A stretch of 64,000 bases of DNA from an uncultured Bacteroidia bacterium. GTDB taxonomy: Bacteria > Bacteroidota > Bacteroidia > Bacteroidales > UBA932. Within the stretch, counting starts at the first letter, position 1. The number at the start of each line of letters is the position of its first letter. A program made the translations under genes and the position numbers. The stretch lies in assembly GCA_902781705.1 (NCBI GenBank), contig CACZKE010000008.1, forward strand, positions 78,894 to 142,893, written 5' to 3'. Positions 1 to 8,738 of this stretch are shown here, piece after piece. A model generated the notes under the pieces. That model did not search any database, had not been told where the DNA came from, and worked only from the letters and a program-made list of their open reading frames with translations.

Positions 1-53
1 GCGACGCGGCTCCCAACCGCCGTTTCAATTATCGCTTTATCTGGAAACGCTGA
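1..53 (+). CDS. C-terminal tail of an upstream exported glycosidase, probably GH2 (partial)
   Basis: The last 16 codons of a gene that begins before the window end with TGA at 51-53. The terminal residues NYRFIWKR resemble the YGYRFRIW ending of the complete LacZ-type GH2 further on (stop at 13340), so this is most likely the C-terminal strand of another GH2 beta-galactosidase. Only the tail is visible and the family call is an inference. The next gene starts 4 bases after the stop, so the two are probably co-transcribed. Confidence 0.5.
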   Translation, partial: DAAPNRRFNYRFIWKR

Positions 54-57
54 TGCC

Positions 58-2883
58 ATGAAAAAGGAACTCCTTTTGTTTACGGCATTTCTGGGTCTCT
101 CCGTCGCCGCTTTCGCGCAGACGGCCACGACCTTCGAGATGCGCTATTTCACCCCGGACGCCGCAGCGGACGGCGTGACGGATTTCCATGGAGAAACCGA
201 GTGGTTCACGACGCCGCAGCGGGTGGAGATGCTGGGAAAGTATGCCCGTTACGCTTCCCGCTTCTGGGGCGATCCCGGGCTGGATACGCCGCTTTTTGGG
301 GATGCCGATGTCCTGGCCGCCCTTTCCCGCATCAAGCCCCAGCCGCTGACCTCCGTCCGGCGGACGATTCCCTTGGAGGCGTGGCGATCGACGGGCTATA
401 AGAAAGGAAAGGAGGCCGACGTGGTCCGCCGCCGGGCGGCCTGGACGGCGGACGGAGCCCGGATCGAGGCCGGTACGCTGGTCCTGGACGGAAACCGGGC
501 GGCCCCTCCCATCGACACGCTGCGGTGGCGTTTCCGGATGAAGGCCTCTCTCGCCGGAGCGTCCCGGGACCTGGTGGTCCGCCTGGCACATCCGGACGGC
601 CGCACGACCGAAGTCGCCGTGCCGGACGTCGGGGAATTCGAACTCTACGGAGACGTTCCGGGGGGCGTGCTCTTTCTCTCCGCAGGTGGAAAGACCTTGC
701 GGGAAATGCCTCTCCAAGGCGCTGTGAGCGGTCTTTCTTTCTCCGGAAAGGCATCGCTGGAAGCCGTCTCCCTTTATGGTTTCGCCCTGGAGGACTCGGC
801 TACTGCGTATCGGAGCGAGCTGGTTTTCGAGGAGGATTTCGAAAGCGTCCCGTCCCTGGAAGGCTGGCAGGAAAGCCGGTATGACGATTCCGCCTGGGAT
901 CCGGTCACGTTGCCGTCGGCCCATGGCGGGGCTTCCCAGGCAGGGGAGGACTATTACCTCCGGACCCGGGTCCGGGTGGACGGCTTCTCCCAGGCGTTCC
1001 TGCACCTGGACGCCCTGGATCCGGCCGGCGAAGTCTGGATCAACGGGGCCCCCGTGGCCGTCCTGAAAGGCCGTACGCCCCATCTGCTGGATGTGGCGGA
1101 GTACCTGCGCCCCGGCGAGGAAAACCTGGTCGCCGTGAAGGTCAAGCCCTTCTTCACGGACCAGACCGTCTTCCACGCTCCCTCGGACCACCACTTCGGC
1201 TGGTACCTGGGAGAAGCGTCCCTGATCCTCACGGATACGCCCAACCGGATTGCGGACGTCTTTGCGTGCACTTCGTTCCTGAGTGATACGGAAGCCGTTC
1301 AGCATCATAAGATTACCGTCAAGCGGGAAGGCCATGACTTCTTCTCGGGCCGCCTGTGCATCCGCTACAGTCCCTGGTTCCCGGCGGAAGGTCCCGCCGT
1401 GGTGGAGGAGGAATTCCCCGTGGAGCTTCGCCCCCGGGTGGACAATGTCATCGAGCAGGACATCCGGATCCCGGATCCCGCCTGCTGGAGTCCGGACCAG
1501 CCCCGGCTGTACAAGCTGGAGGTGGTCCTGAAGGATGCGGACGGTAAGCCCATCGACGACTGCGTGCTGACCACCGGCATCCGACTGATCAGGCAGAAGG
1601 AGGGCGTCCTGTACGTCAACCATCGGCCCGAGGTCCTGGGCGGCGGCCAGATCTTCGGTTACCGCCTGCCGCTGGAGACGGTCGCGCGGACGGTTTACTG
1701 TCCGGAACCCGCGCAGCTGATGCGGGAACTCCTGATGGCCAAGCGCCTGGGGAACCTGCTCCGCATCCATGTCCATGCCCGGACCCTGGCACCGGAGGGG
1801 ACCAACGACCCCCGCATCGCGCGCTGGGCCGACCAGATGGGCCTGTACCTGATCTGGCAGACGCCGGCCTGGACCCGGGAAGGGGAGGGCTGGAACGTGG
1901 ACATCGCCCATTATCCCGTGTATATGCGGGAAGTGTACAACCATCCGTCCATCGTGATGTGGGAGGCCGGCAACCATCCCAACTGGTTCCTCCGTCATGG
2001 TGCGCGGGAAACGCAGGATTACATGGCGGCGATCATCCCGGCCATCGCGAAGACGGACAGCAGCCGCCTGATCTCTCCTACGACCGCCTGGAATGCCACG
2101 CATTATGGCAATTATGAGGGAACCGTGGACCTGGAAGGAAATCCGCTGGAGCCCGAACCCTGGCTCATGCACCCCATGATGACGCGCGGCATCCAGGATT
2201 CCTATTCGGGCTACGACAATCCCTGGAGCGAAATCCGGAACATACCCAGCCCCTGGGCCAAATGGACCCTGGAAGCCCGGGACCTCTGCTATTTCAACTT
2301 CGAGCACGAGGAGTCCATCGGCATGCCCAACTGGTCCCTGGCCCGGAAGGAGCCCTGGTACCGGCTGGATTCTTACGAGAAGAACTACGAGGACGGGAAC
2401 ATCGGCACGCGGCTTACCTTCGACCAGTGGCGGGAGAGCCAGGCCTATCAGGCCTTCGGGGCCTGGGAAAGCATGAAGATGCAGCTCTTGATGGGGACCA
2501 GCGGTTTTTCCTGGTGCTCGCTGGAATCCGGTCCCAACATGTTCACTTACCAGAAACCGCTGGTGGACGCCTTCTGTGTGCCCAAGCTGGCCTTCCATGC
2601 CAACCGGATGGCCTTCCAGCGCCTGTGGGCGGCCAGTGACGACGTGGATACGGTCTATGGCCCCGGAGACAGCATCACGCCCGTCATCTTCAACCTGGAC
2701 GGCGCCTGCACAGTGCGGCTGGAGGTGCAACTGCAGGATGAAAAGGGGAAAGTGCTGGAGCGGAAGGTCTTCCGGCAGGTGGAAGTTCCGGCAGGACGCA
2801 GTGTGACCCGTCTCTCGCCGTTCCGTTTCCGCAGCCGGCGTTCCGGCTGTCATTTCATCGTTTATCAGGTACGGTATGAATAG
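58..2883 (+). CDS. GH2-like exported glycoside hydrolase with altered acid/base motif
   Basis: 941 residues. The N-terminus MKKELLLFTAFLGLSVAAFAQ is a type I signal peptide, so the protein is exported. Residues about 270-360 form a jelly-roll sugar-binding domain (YLRTRVRVDG, LDPAGEVWING), followed by an Ig-like sandwich and a TIM barrel from about 520. The barrel contains HPSIVMWEAGNHPNW where canonical GH2 enzymes have a W-x-x-G-N-E acid/base: here Asn639 is followed by His640. A later FEHEESIG segment could supply the nucleophile Glu. The fold call is fairly safe but the substrate is unknown, and activity by the usual retaining GH2 mechanism is doubtful. It lies 4 nt after the preceding stop and overlaps the next gene by 8 nt. 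Confidence 0.75.
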   Translation: MKKELLLFTAFLGLSVAAFAQTATTFEMRYFTPDAAADGVTDFHGETEWFTTPQRVEMLGKYARYASRFWGDPGLDTPLFGDADVLAALSRIKPQPLTSVRRTIPLEAWRSTGYKKGKEADVVRRRAAWTADGARIEAGTLVLDGNRAAPPIDTLRWRFRMKASLAGASRDLVVRLAHPDGRTTEVAVPDVGEFELYGDVPGGVLFLSAGGKTLREMPLQGAVSGLSFSGKASLEAVSLYGFALEDSATAYRSELVFEEDFESVPSLEGWQESRYDDSAWDPVTLPSAHGGASQAGEDYYLRTRVRVDGFSQAFLHLDALDPAGEVWINGAPVAVLKGRTPHLLDVAEYLRPGEENLVAVKVKPFFTDQTVFHAPSDHHFGWYLGEASLILTDTPNRIADVFACTSFLSDTEAVQHHKITVKREGHDFFSGRLCIRYSPWFPAEGPAVVEEEFPVELRPRVDNVIEQDIRIPDPACWSPDQPRLYKLEVVLKDADGKPIDDCVLTTGIRLIRQKEGVLYVNHRPEVLGGGQIFGYRLPLETVARTVYCPEPAQLMRELLMAKRLGNLLRIHVHARTLAPEGTNDPRIARWADQMGLYLIWQTPAWTREGEGWNVDIAHYPVYMREVYNHPSIVMWEAGNHPNWFLRHGARETQDYMAAIIPAIAKTDSSRLISPTTAWNATHYGNYEGTVDLEGNPLEPEPWLMHPMMTRGIQDSYSGYDNPWSEIRNIPSPWAKWTLEARDLCYFNFEHEESIGMPNWSLARKEPWYRLDSYEKNYEDGNIGTRLTFDQWRESQAYQAFGAWESMKMQLLMGTSGFSWCSLESGPNMFTYQKPLVDAFCVPKLAFHANRMAFQRLWAASDDVDTVYGPGDSITPVIFNLDGACTVRLEVQLQDEKGKVLERKVFRQVEVPAGRSVTRLSPFRFRSRRSGCHFIVYQVRYE

Positions 2884-4591
2884 GGCGCTGGTGATACTTG
2901 CCACTGCGCTGGCGGTCCTTTCCTGTGGGGGATGGGCCGAAACCTGGCGGGTAAGCGAACTGGATTTTACGGCTTCCCGCAGTTACGACGCCGGGGGCGG
3001 GGACCGGGTCCGGATGGACGTCCTGTTCTCGCACGCGAAGACCGGACAGACGCTTTGCGTCCCTGCTTTCTGGGACGGCGGCGACCGGTTCGTGGTCCGT
3101 TTCGCCCCGACCGAGCCCGGCCGCTGGACCTGGAAGAGCACCTGTCCGGACGACCCTGCCCTGGACGGGCACGAAGGGTCGCTCCGCTGTCGGAAGTACG
3201 ACGGTCCGCTGGACATCTACCGGCATGGTTTCATCAAGGCCGAAAAAGGGACGAAATACCTGATGTATGCCGATGGAACGCCGTTTTTCTATCTGGGCGA
3301 CACGCATTGGGGCATGTACACGGAGGACCTGTCCGACGACCATTTCAAGCACATTGTGCGGCGGCGGGTGGAACAGGGTTTCACCGTCATCCAGAGCGAA
3401 CCCATCAGCGCCCCCTTCCATCTGCAGGACGGCCGGGTGGATGCGGAAGACATCGAAGGTTTCCGGAAGGCCGACGCCTATTACCGGTTCATCGCCGACG
3501 CCGGCCTGCTCCATGCGAACGCCGAGTTCTTCTTCCCGTCGGACCTGTCCCGGGAACTGGCTGCCGACGAGGACGCCCTGAAAGCCCTAGCCCGCTACTG
3601 GGTGGCCCGGTTCGGGGCCTATCCGGTGCTCTGGACCCTGGCCCAGGAAATCGACAACGATTCCTATGCCGAGCTGGGCGGCCGGTTCTTCGACTACAGC
3701 AACAACCCTTGGGTGAAGATCGCAGAGTATGTCCATGCGGCGGATCCCTATTCCCATCCGCTTTCCGCCCATCAGGAAAACGCCGTGAACACCTGCGTCA
3801 CCGGCGCCGGGACAGAGCCGGAGGAGGCCCATGCCGACGGGAACGGGGTATCGGCCTTCCTGCCCGAGCCGGTTTCCGAACGGACCGGACACAACTGGTG
3901 GGCGGCCCAGTGGTCCCCGCCGCTGCACGAGACGCCCGGCCCGGAGGCGGTCCGGGACTATTGGCTGTCCGACCGCCCTGCCGTGAACTACGAGGGACGG
4001 TATTGCGGCCTCTGGACCCTGGATTTCGGCTCCCGGGCCCAGGGCTGGATTTCCTTCCTGTCCGGTTTCTGCGGCTATGGCTACGGTGCGGCCGACATCT
4101 GGCTGTACCATTCGGGCTTCGAGGCCCAGATCACTTCCTTCGACGGGGTGGAATACATCACCCCGGAGTTGAAGGCCACGCCTTGGCAGGAAGCGCTGGA
4201 ATATCCCAGCGCCTTGCAGATGAGGCATTTGAGAAGCTTGCTGGAATCCTTCGACTGGTGGAACCTGACCCCCGTCATCCCCGGCGACGCTGTTTTCCAG
4301 GATGCCTCCGGATCCGCCGTTTATGCCCATACGCCCTGCGTCCACTTGCTTTACTTCTATGGGAAGAACACCCGGACGGGATGGATTTCCACCTTGAAGT
4401 CCGGGGACGGTTTGGAAGTTCGCTGGTACAATCCCCGCAGCGGCGAGTATCAGGAAGCGGCCCTTCCCGTCCGGGAGGCCGATGGCTTCTGGACCCTGGC
4501 GTCCAGGCCGGATCCGGAGGACTGGGTGCTTTGCCTGTTTGAACCAAGCGATTCGGAAGGTGTCAGAAATCAAAGTTTTATTGACATATAG
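2876..4591 (+). CDS. DUF5060/DUF4038 glycosidase, apiosidase-like (GH140-like)
   Basis: 571 residues with a signal peptide (MNRALVILATALAVLSCGG; LSCG may act as a lipobox). Residues about 25-110 match the DUF5060 beta-sandwich (FAPTEPGRWTWKST). From about 115 the DUF4038 barrel begins with GFIKAEKGTKYLMYADGTPF and FYLGDTHWGMY, then LAQEIDND, whose acidic residues are candidates for catalysis. DUF4038 includes the GH140 apiosidases that act on rhamnogalacturonan-II side chains, so release of apiose or a related pentose is plausible but not shown. The start is inside the preceding gene (ATGAATAG at 2876-2883), a coupled arrangement. A promoter follows its stop. Confidence 0.8.
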   Translation: MNRALVILATALAVLSCGGWAETWRVSELDFTASRSYDAGGGDRVRMDVLFSHAKTGQTLCVPAFWDGGDRFVVRFAPTEPGRWTWKSTCPDDPALDGHEGSLRCRKYDGPLDIYRHGFIKAEKGTKYLMYADGTPFFYLGDTHWGMYTEDLSDDHFKHIVRRRVEQGFTVIQSEPISAPFHLQDGRVDAEDIEGFRKADAYYRFIADAGLLHANAEFFFPSDLSRELAADEDALKALARYWVARFGAYPVLWTLAQEIDNDSYAELGGRFFDYSNNPWVKIAEYVHAADPYSHPLSAHQENAVNTCVTGAGTEPEEAHADGNGVSAFLPEPVSERTGHNWWAAQWSPPLHETPGPEAVRDYWLSDRPAVNYEGRYCGLWTLDFGSRAQGWISFLSGFCGYGYGAADIWLYHSGFEAQITSFDGVEYITPELKATPWQEALEYPSALQMRHLRSLLESFDWWNLTPVIPGDAVFQDASGSAVYAHTPCVHLLYFYGKNTRTGWISTLKSGDGLEVRWYNPRSGEYQEAALPVREADGFWTLASRPDPEDWVLCLFEPSDSEGVRNQSFIDI

Positions 4592-4597
4592 ACAAGT

Positions 4598-4626
4598 TTT
4601 GGAAAGCGGGATAATCCGTAATTTTG
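4598..4626 (+). promoter_or_regulatory. Bacteroidota-type promoter for the oxidoreductase gene
   Basis: The -7 element TAATTTTG (4619-4626) matches TAnnTTTG, and a TTTG at 4598-4601 sits 17 nt upstream as a -33 element. Transcription would start near 4630 and give a 5' leader of about 20 nt before the ATG at 4650. Confidence 0.6.
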
Positions 4627-4649
4627 ACAATCACTAAACAACGATAACC

Positions 4650-5954
4650 ATGGCTGATTCCAGACGATCATTTCTCAAGAAGGCGGGAGCCGGCATCGTG
4701 GCCGCCACCATTCTGCCCCGGAACGTTTTCGGTGCGATGGGCGGCAACAAGAAGTATGTGGCTCCGAGTGACCAGCTTACGCGCGGTATCATCGGCGTGG
4801 GCGGCATCGGCATGTCCTCGCTGCATTTCGCCAGCGATGAAAAGTGCCGTCTCGTCGCAGTCTGCGACGTGGACAAAAACCATCTGAACCATGCGCTCGA
4901 GGCCGGTCAGAGCCGCTTCGGCACGAAACTCGCCGCCTATTCCGACTGGCGCGACCTGGTCCATGACCCGAACGTGGACATCGTCCATATCGCCACGCCG
5001 TCGCATTGGCACGGCATCCAGGCCGTGGAGGTGGCGCGCGCGGGCAAGGACATCTTCTGCGAAAAACCCATGACCCGCACCATCGGCGAGGGACAGAAGG
5101 TGGTGGAGGCGGTCGCCCGCTACGGCCGGATTTTCCGGCTGGACACCTGGTTCCGCTTCAAGGACACTTTCTACGGTCTCGGCACGACGGTCGAGCCCTT
5201 GAAGAAACTCGTGGACAGCGGCCTGCTGGGATGGCCCCTGAAGGTCCGGATCTCCGGAGCCACCGGCTTTACCTGGAAGTTCTTCTGGACCGGCCGGGAA
5301 AACCTGGTCCCGCAGCCCGTTCCGGCGGAACTGGACTATGACATGTGGCTGGGACCCGCGCCGTACAAGCCCTATCATCCGCACCGGGTGCACCAGACCT
5401 TCCGCGGCTACTGGGACTATGAGTCCGGCGGCCTCGGGGACATGGGCCAGCACTATATCGACCCGGTACAGTACATCCTCGGGAAGGACGACACCTTCCC
5501 GGTGAAGGTGGAGGTGGACGCTCCCCAGCAGCACCCCGATGCCGTGGGCATCTGGCGGAGCATCACTTACACCTACGAGGACGGATGCCAGATCATCCTC
5601 GAAGGCGAAGGCTTCGAGAGTAAGGGAAAAGTGCCGTATATCGAAGGCCCGAACGGTAAGGTGTACAAGGGCTTCGAGTGCACGATCCCGAACGTGTGGG
5701 ACGTCATCAACGCCCTGCCCGACCCGGCCCCCCGGCATACGGATTTCCTGGAGTGTGTGCGCAGCCGGCAGCATTTCGCCCTGGACGAGATCATCGGCCA
5801 CCACAGCGCCACGGTCGTGAACATGGGCGCCTGCGCCCTGAGGCTCGGCCGTACCTTGCATTTCGATCCTGCGACCCAGCGTTTCATCGGCGATGACGCC
5901 GCGAACCTTCTTGTCAACCAGCCCATGCGTGCGCCCTGGGCATCCATGATCTAG
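4650..5954 (+). CDS. Tat-exported Gfo/Idh/MocA-family oxidoreductase
   Basis: 434 residues. The N-terminus carries a twin-arginine signal (SRRSFLKKAGAGIVAATIL), so the protein is exported folded, probably with its nucleotide bound. The Rossmann fold follows at about 45 (GIIGVGGIGMS), and FCEKPM holds the family lysine, Lys139, which sits near the nicotinamide and substrate in this family. The length fits the periplasmic Bacteroidota subgroup. These enzymes oxidise or reduce sugar hydroxyls; some oxidise C3 of glycosides. The next gene, 4 nt downstream, carries a DUF1080 domain, a family linked to 3-keto-glycoside cleavage, which suggests a shared oxidative step. The exact sugar is unknown. 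Confidence 0.9.
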   Translation: MADSRRSFLKKAGAGIVAATILPRNVFGAMGGNKKYVAPSDQLTRGIIGVGGIGMSSLHFASDEKCRLVAVCDVDKNHLNHALEAGQSRFGTKLAAYSDWRDLVHDPNVDIVHIATPSHWHGIQAVEVARAGKDIFCEKPMTRTIGEGQKVVEAVARYGRIFRLDTWFRFKDTFYGLGTTVEPLKKLVDSGLLGWPLKVRISGATGFTWKFFWTGRENLVPQPVPAELDYDMWLGPAPYKPYHPHRVHQTFRGYWDYESGGLGDMGQHYIDPVQYILGKDDTFPVKVEVDAPQQHPDAVGIWRSITYTYEDGCQIILEGEGFESKGKVPYIEGPNGKVYKGFECTIPNVWDVINALPDPAPRHTDFLECVRSRQHFALDEIIGHHSATVVNMGACALRLGRTLHFDPATQRFIGDDAANLLVNQPMRAPWASMI

Positions 5955-5958
5955 CCCT

Positions 5959-8664
5959 ATGAAAAAGATAGTTTCCCTGATAGTCCTGGCGCTTGTCGGC
6001 GCCACCCTCAGTTTCGGTCAGGATGCCCGCGGCCGGGCGCCTGAAACCGTGGTCAGCGATGTGCTGGCCGTGATGCCCTGCAGCGACGCCGCCACCCTTG
6101 CGCAAAATGTGCAGGACCTGGCCGCTTCCGCCCCTGCGACGGTGGAACTGCTCGCGGCAAGACTCGGCGAACAGGGCACGAACGCCCTCGTGGAGTATGC
6201 CCTGTCGTCCCTCGCAACCTATATTTCCGGAAATGTGAAGTACCGGGATACGGTCCGGGAAGGATTCGTGAAAGGAATCGCCGCCCAGACCGATCCGGTG
6301 AACCGCCAGTTCCTGCTGGCCCAGCTCCGGATGTTTGCCGGAGCGAAGGATATCGACCTGTTCCGGCAGTATGTGAACGATCCGCTCGCCGGTCCCGCCG
6401 CCGTAGCGACGATTGCGGACCTGGGCGGGAAGGATACCATCCTGGAACTTGTCCGCGGCAATGCCGCCCCGAAGGCCGTCCTGGCCGATGTCATAGCGGA
6501 CCAGGGATGGCGGGAAGCCGAGCCTGACCTCTTGCGTTGGGCGGCTGCCGTCACCGACCCGGTGGAGAAAAATGCCATCGCCCAGGCCCTCGGCCGCGTG
6601 GGAGGCGAAGCTTCCCTCGGCTGGCTGAAAGCGAATTCCCCGGCCGATTATATGGTGGCCTTGGGGAATATCCCGGCGAAGAAGGCCGTCCAGGCCGCCA
6701 AGGCGGTCCTGAGGGACGGCGGTTCCGGTTTGCAGTGTGCGGCCGCGGAGGTGATCATGGACAAAGCGGCGGCCAAGGATGGCCTCAAGGTGCTCCGGAA
6801 CCTGCTGGGGTCCGAGGACCGGCCGCTACGGAACGCCGCCATTTCCGCTGCCACTGACGCTTATGGCGTAGCCGCCGTGGAGCCGGTGCTCACGAAACGG
6901 TTCGCCAAACTGGGCGAAGGAGCGAAGACGGATATCGTGAACTGGCTGGGCGCCCGTCAGAAGGGTCTGAATCTGGTCCTGTCACAGTTGAATGCGCCGG
7001 GTGAACTGGGTGAAACGGCCGTCCGTGCCGCCGGACAGATCGGCGGACAAACCGCCTGCGACGCCCTGGTGGGCCTGCTTGGCTCCTCCCGGGCTCCGCA
7101 GGCGCTCAGTGCCCTCAAATCCTTCCAGGGAGATCTTTCCGGTGCCGTCCTGGCTGCCATGAAGTCCCCGCAGAACGGCTCGCAGCTGAAGAACCTGATG
7201 GCCCTTGCCTCCGCGAAGGAAATCAAGGCGGCCGCTCCGGCCGTGCTGGCCGAGGCTGCCAAGGGATCCGCCGAAGCGGCGGAAGCGCTTGTCGGCGTCG
7301 TGCGTCCGGAGGATGCCGTCAGTATCGCCAAACTCCTGGCGAAGGCTCCCCAGGCGCAGGTCCCCGCGCTTCAGAATGCCCTGACATCTGCCATCCATAC
7401 GCTCACGCCCGATGAGCAGGTCTCCTGCGTGAAGGAACTCATGGCCGGTGCTCCCGCACGCTTCTATCCGGTTCTCGGCCATATCGGCACGGACGGGGCG
7501 GCGGAGATCCTGCGCGGCCTGTCCGGAAAGGATGCCGCCGCGAAGGAGGCCCTTCTCGCGATGGACAACGCGACCGTCATCCCGGATCTTCTGGCTTCGG
7601 CGGAAGAGGGGAATGCTGCTTCCCTGAAACGGTATATCAACATGCTCTCGGCCTACGAGAAGAATGCCGACAAGAAGCGCCTGGGCCTGGCGGAGGCGAT
7701 CGGTCTCGCCAAGGATCCCGCGCTCCGGGTCCTCGCACTCGACAAGTTGGGAGACATGCCCCTTATGAAGGCCTTCCTCCTCGCCGCCCGTTCGCTGGAC
7801 GATACGGATGCCTCCGTACGTTATGCGGCCGCGAATGCCGTGAAGAAGATTGCCTCCAAGAGCACGGAGGAAATCAATTACGACGACCTGCAGTCGGCCC
7901 TGGGCAAGGCCCGCGCCCTGTTCGCTTCCACCGGCAATGCCGACGACGGCTATGCCGTGGACGAGATCGACAAGATGCTCCTGGAGGCGAAACCTTCCCC
8001 GCGCAGTGAACTCACGGCGGAAGAGAAGGCCCGCGGCTTCGAGATGCTCTTCGACGGCAGCGACCTCTCCAAGTGGCACGGCGACCTGGAAGGCTATACC
8101 GTCGTGAACGGTGCCATTCTGGTATCGGCCAATTACGGCGCGACCGGCAACCTGTACACGAACAAGCAGTACCGGAACTTCGTCTATCGGTTCGAGTTCT
8201 GCTTCCTGCAGGAAGGCGTGAACAACGGTGTCGGCATCCGTACGCCGGAGAATGTGGATGCCGCCTACGAAGGCATGTGCGAACTCCAGATCCTGGACCA
8301 CGACGCCCCGGCCTACGCCGGTTGGCTCCGGGACTACCAGGTCCACGGCTCCATCTACGGCGTTGTCCCCGCCAAGCGGATCAAGCACAAGCCGCTGGGC
8401 GAATGGAGCACCGAAGAAATCATCGTGGAAGGGGACCACATCAAGGTTACCGTCAATGGTGAAGTGATTACGGATGCCAATGTAAGGAAAGTGACCAAGG
8501 GGCATAACGTAGCCCCGGACGGCTCGGACAAGAACCCCTACACGATCGACGGGCACAACCATCCCGGCATGTTCAACCGGAAGGGATACATCTCCTTCTG
8601 CGGCCATGGCGCCGGCCTCAAGATCCGGAACGTGAGGATCCTGGACCTTGGAGAAAAGAAATAG
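5959..8664 (+). CDS. HEAT-repeat protein with C-terminal DUF1080 (3-keto-disaccharide hydrolase-like) domain
   Basis: 901 residues with signal peptide MKKIVSLIVLALVGATLSFGQ. Residues about 60-650 are an Ala/Leu-rich array of HEAT-like helical repeats (for example SVRYAAANAVKKIASK), likely a binding scaffold. Residues about 690-900 form a DUF1080 jelly roll: GFEMLFDGSDLSKWHGD, NNGVGIRTPE, CELQILDHDAPAY, GYISFCGHG. DUF1080 (PF06439) members cleave 3-keto-glycosides or bind sugars. It follows the Gfo/Idh/MocA gene by 4 nt, so oxidation then cleavage of a glycoside is a reasonable joint role. The fusion of a long HEAT array to DUF1080 is uncommon in my knowledge. Domain calls are strong; the reaction is inferred. 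Confidence 0.85.
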   Translation: MKKIVSLIVLALVGATLSFGQDARGRAPETVVSDVLAVMPCSDAATLAQNVQDLAASAPATVELLAARLGEQGTNALVEYALSSLATYISGNVKYRDTVREGFVKGIAAQTDPVNRQFLLAQLRMFAGAKDIDLFRQYVNDPLAGPAAVATIADLGGKDTILELVRGNAAPKAVLADVIADQGWREAEPDLLRWAAAVTDPVEKNAIAQALGRVGGEASLGWLKANSPADYMVALGNIPAKKAVQAAKAVLRDGGSGLQCAAAEVIMDKAAAKDGLKVLRNLLGSEDRPLRNAAISAATDAYGVAAVEPVLTKRFAKLGEGAKTDIVNWLGARQKGLNLVLSQLNAPGELGETAVRAAGQIGGQTACDALVGLLGSSRAPQALSALKSFQGDLSGAVLAAMKSPQNGSQLKNLMALASAKEIKAAAPAVLAEAAKGSAEAAEALVGVVRPEDAVSIAKLLAKAPQAQVPALQNALTSAIHTLTPDEQVSCVKELMAGAPARFYPVLGHIGTDGAAEILRGLSGKDAAAKEALLAMDNATVIPDLLASAEEGNAASLKRYINMLSAYEKNADKKRLGLAEAIGLAKDPALRVLALDKLGDMPLMKAFLLAARSLDDTDASVRYAAANAVKKIASKSTEEINYDDLQSALGKARALFASTGNADDGYAVDEIDKMLLEAKPSPRSELTAEEKARGFEMLFDGSDLSKWHGDLEGYTVVNGAILVSANYGATGNLYTNKQYRNFVYRFEFCFLQEGVNNGVGIRTPENVDAAYEGMCELQILDHDAPAYAGWLRDYQVHGSIYGVVPAKRIKHKPLGEWSTEEIIVEGDHIKVTVNGEVITDANVRKVTKGHNVAPDGSDKNPYTIDGHNHPGMFNRKGYISFCGHGAGLKIRNVRILDLGEKK

Positions 8665-8687
8665 CTCTGATTATCATTGAGTTGTAT

Positions 8688-8695
8688 TATTTTTG
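8688..8695 (+). promoter_or_regulatory. -7 promoter element (TATTTTTG)
   Basis: Exact match to TAnnTTTG in the 74-nt AT-rich gap before the metallophosphoesterase start at 8739. No convincing -33 TTTG is visible, so the promoter is probable rather than certain. Confidence 0.45.
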
Positions 8696-8738
8696 TCTTT
8701 ACTGCATTTATACACGGACAGATAACCAGCATCGCCAT

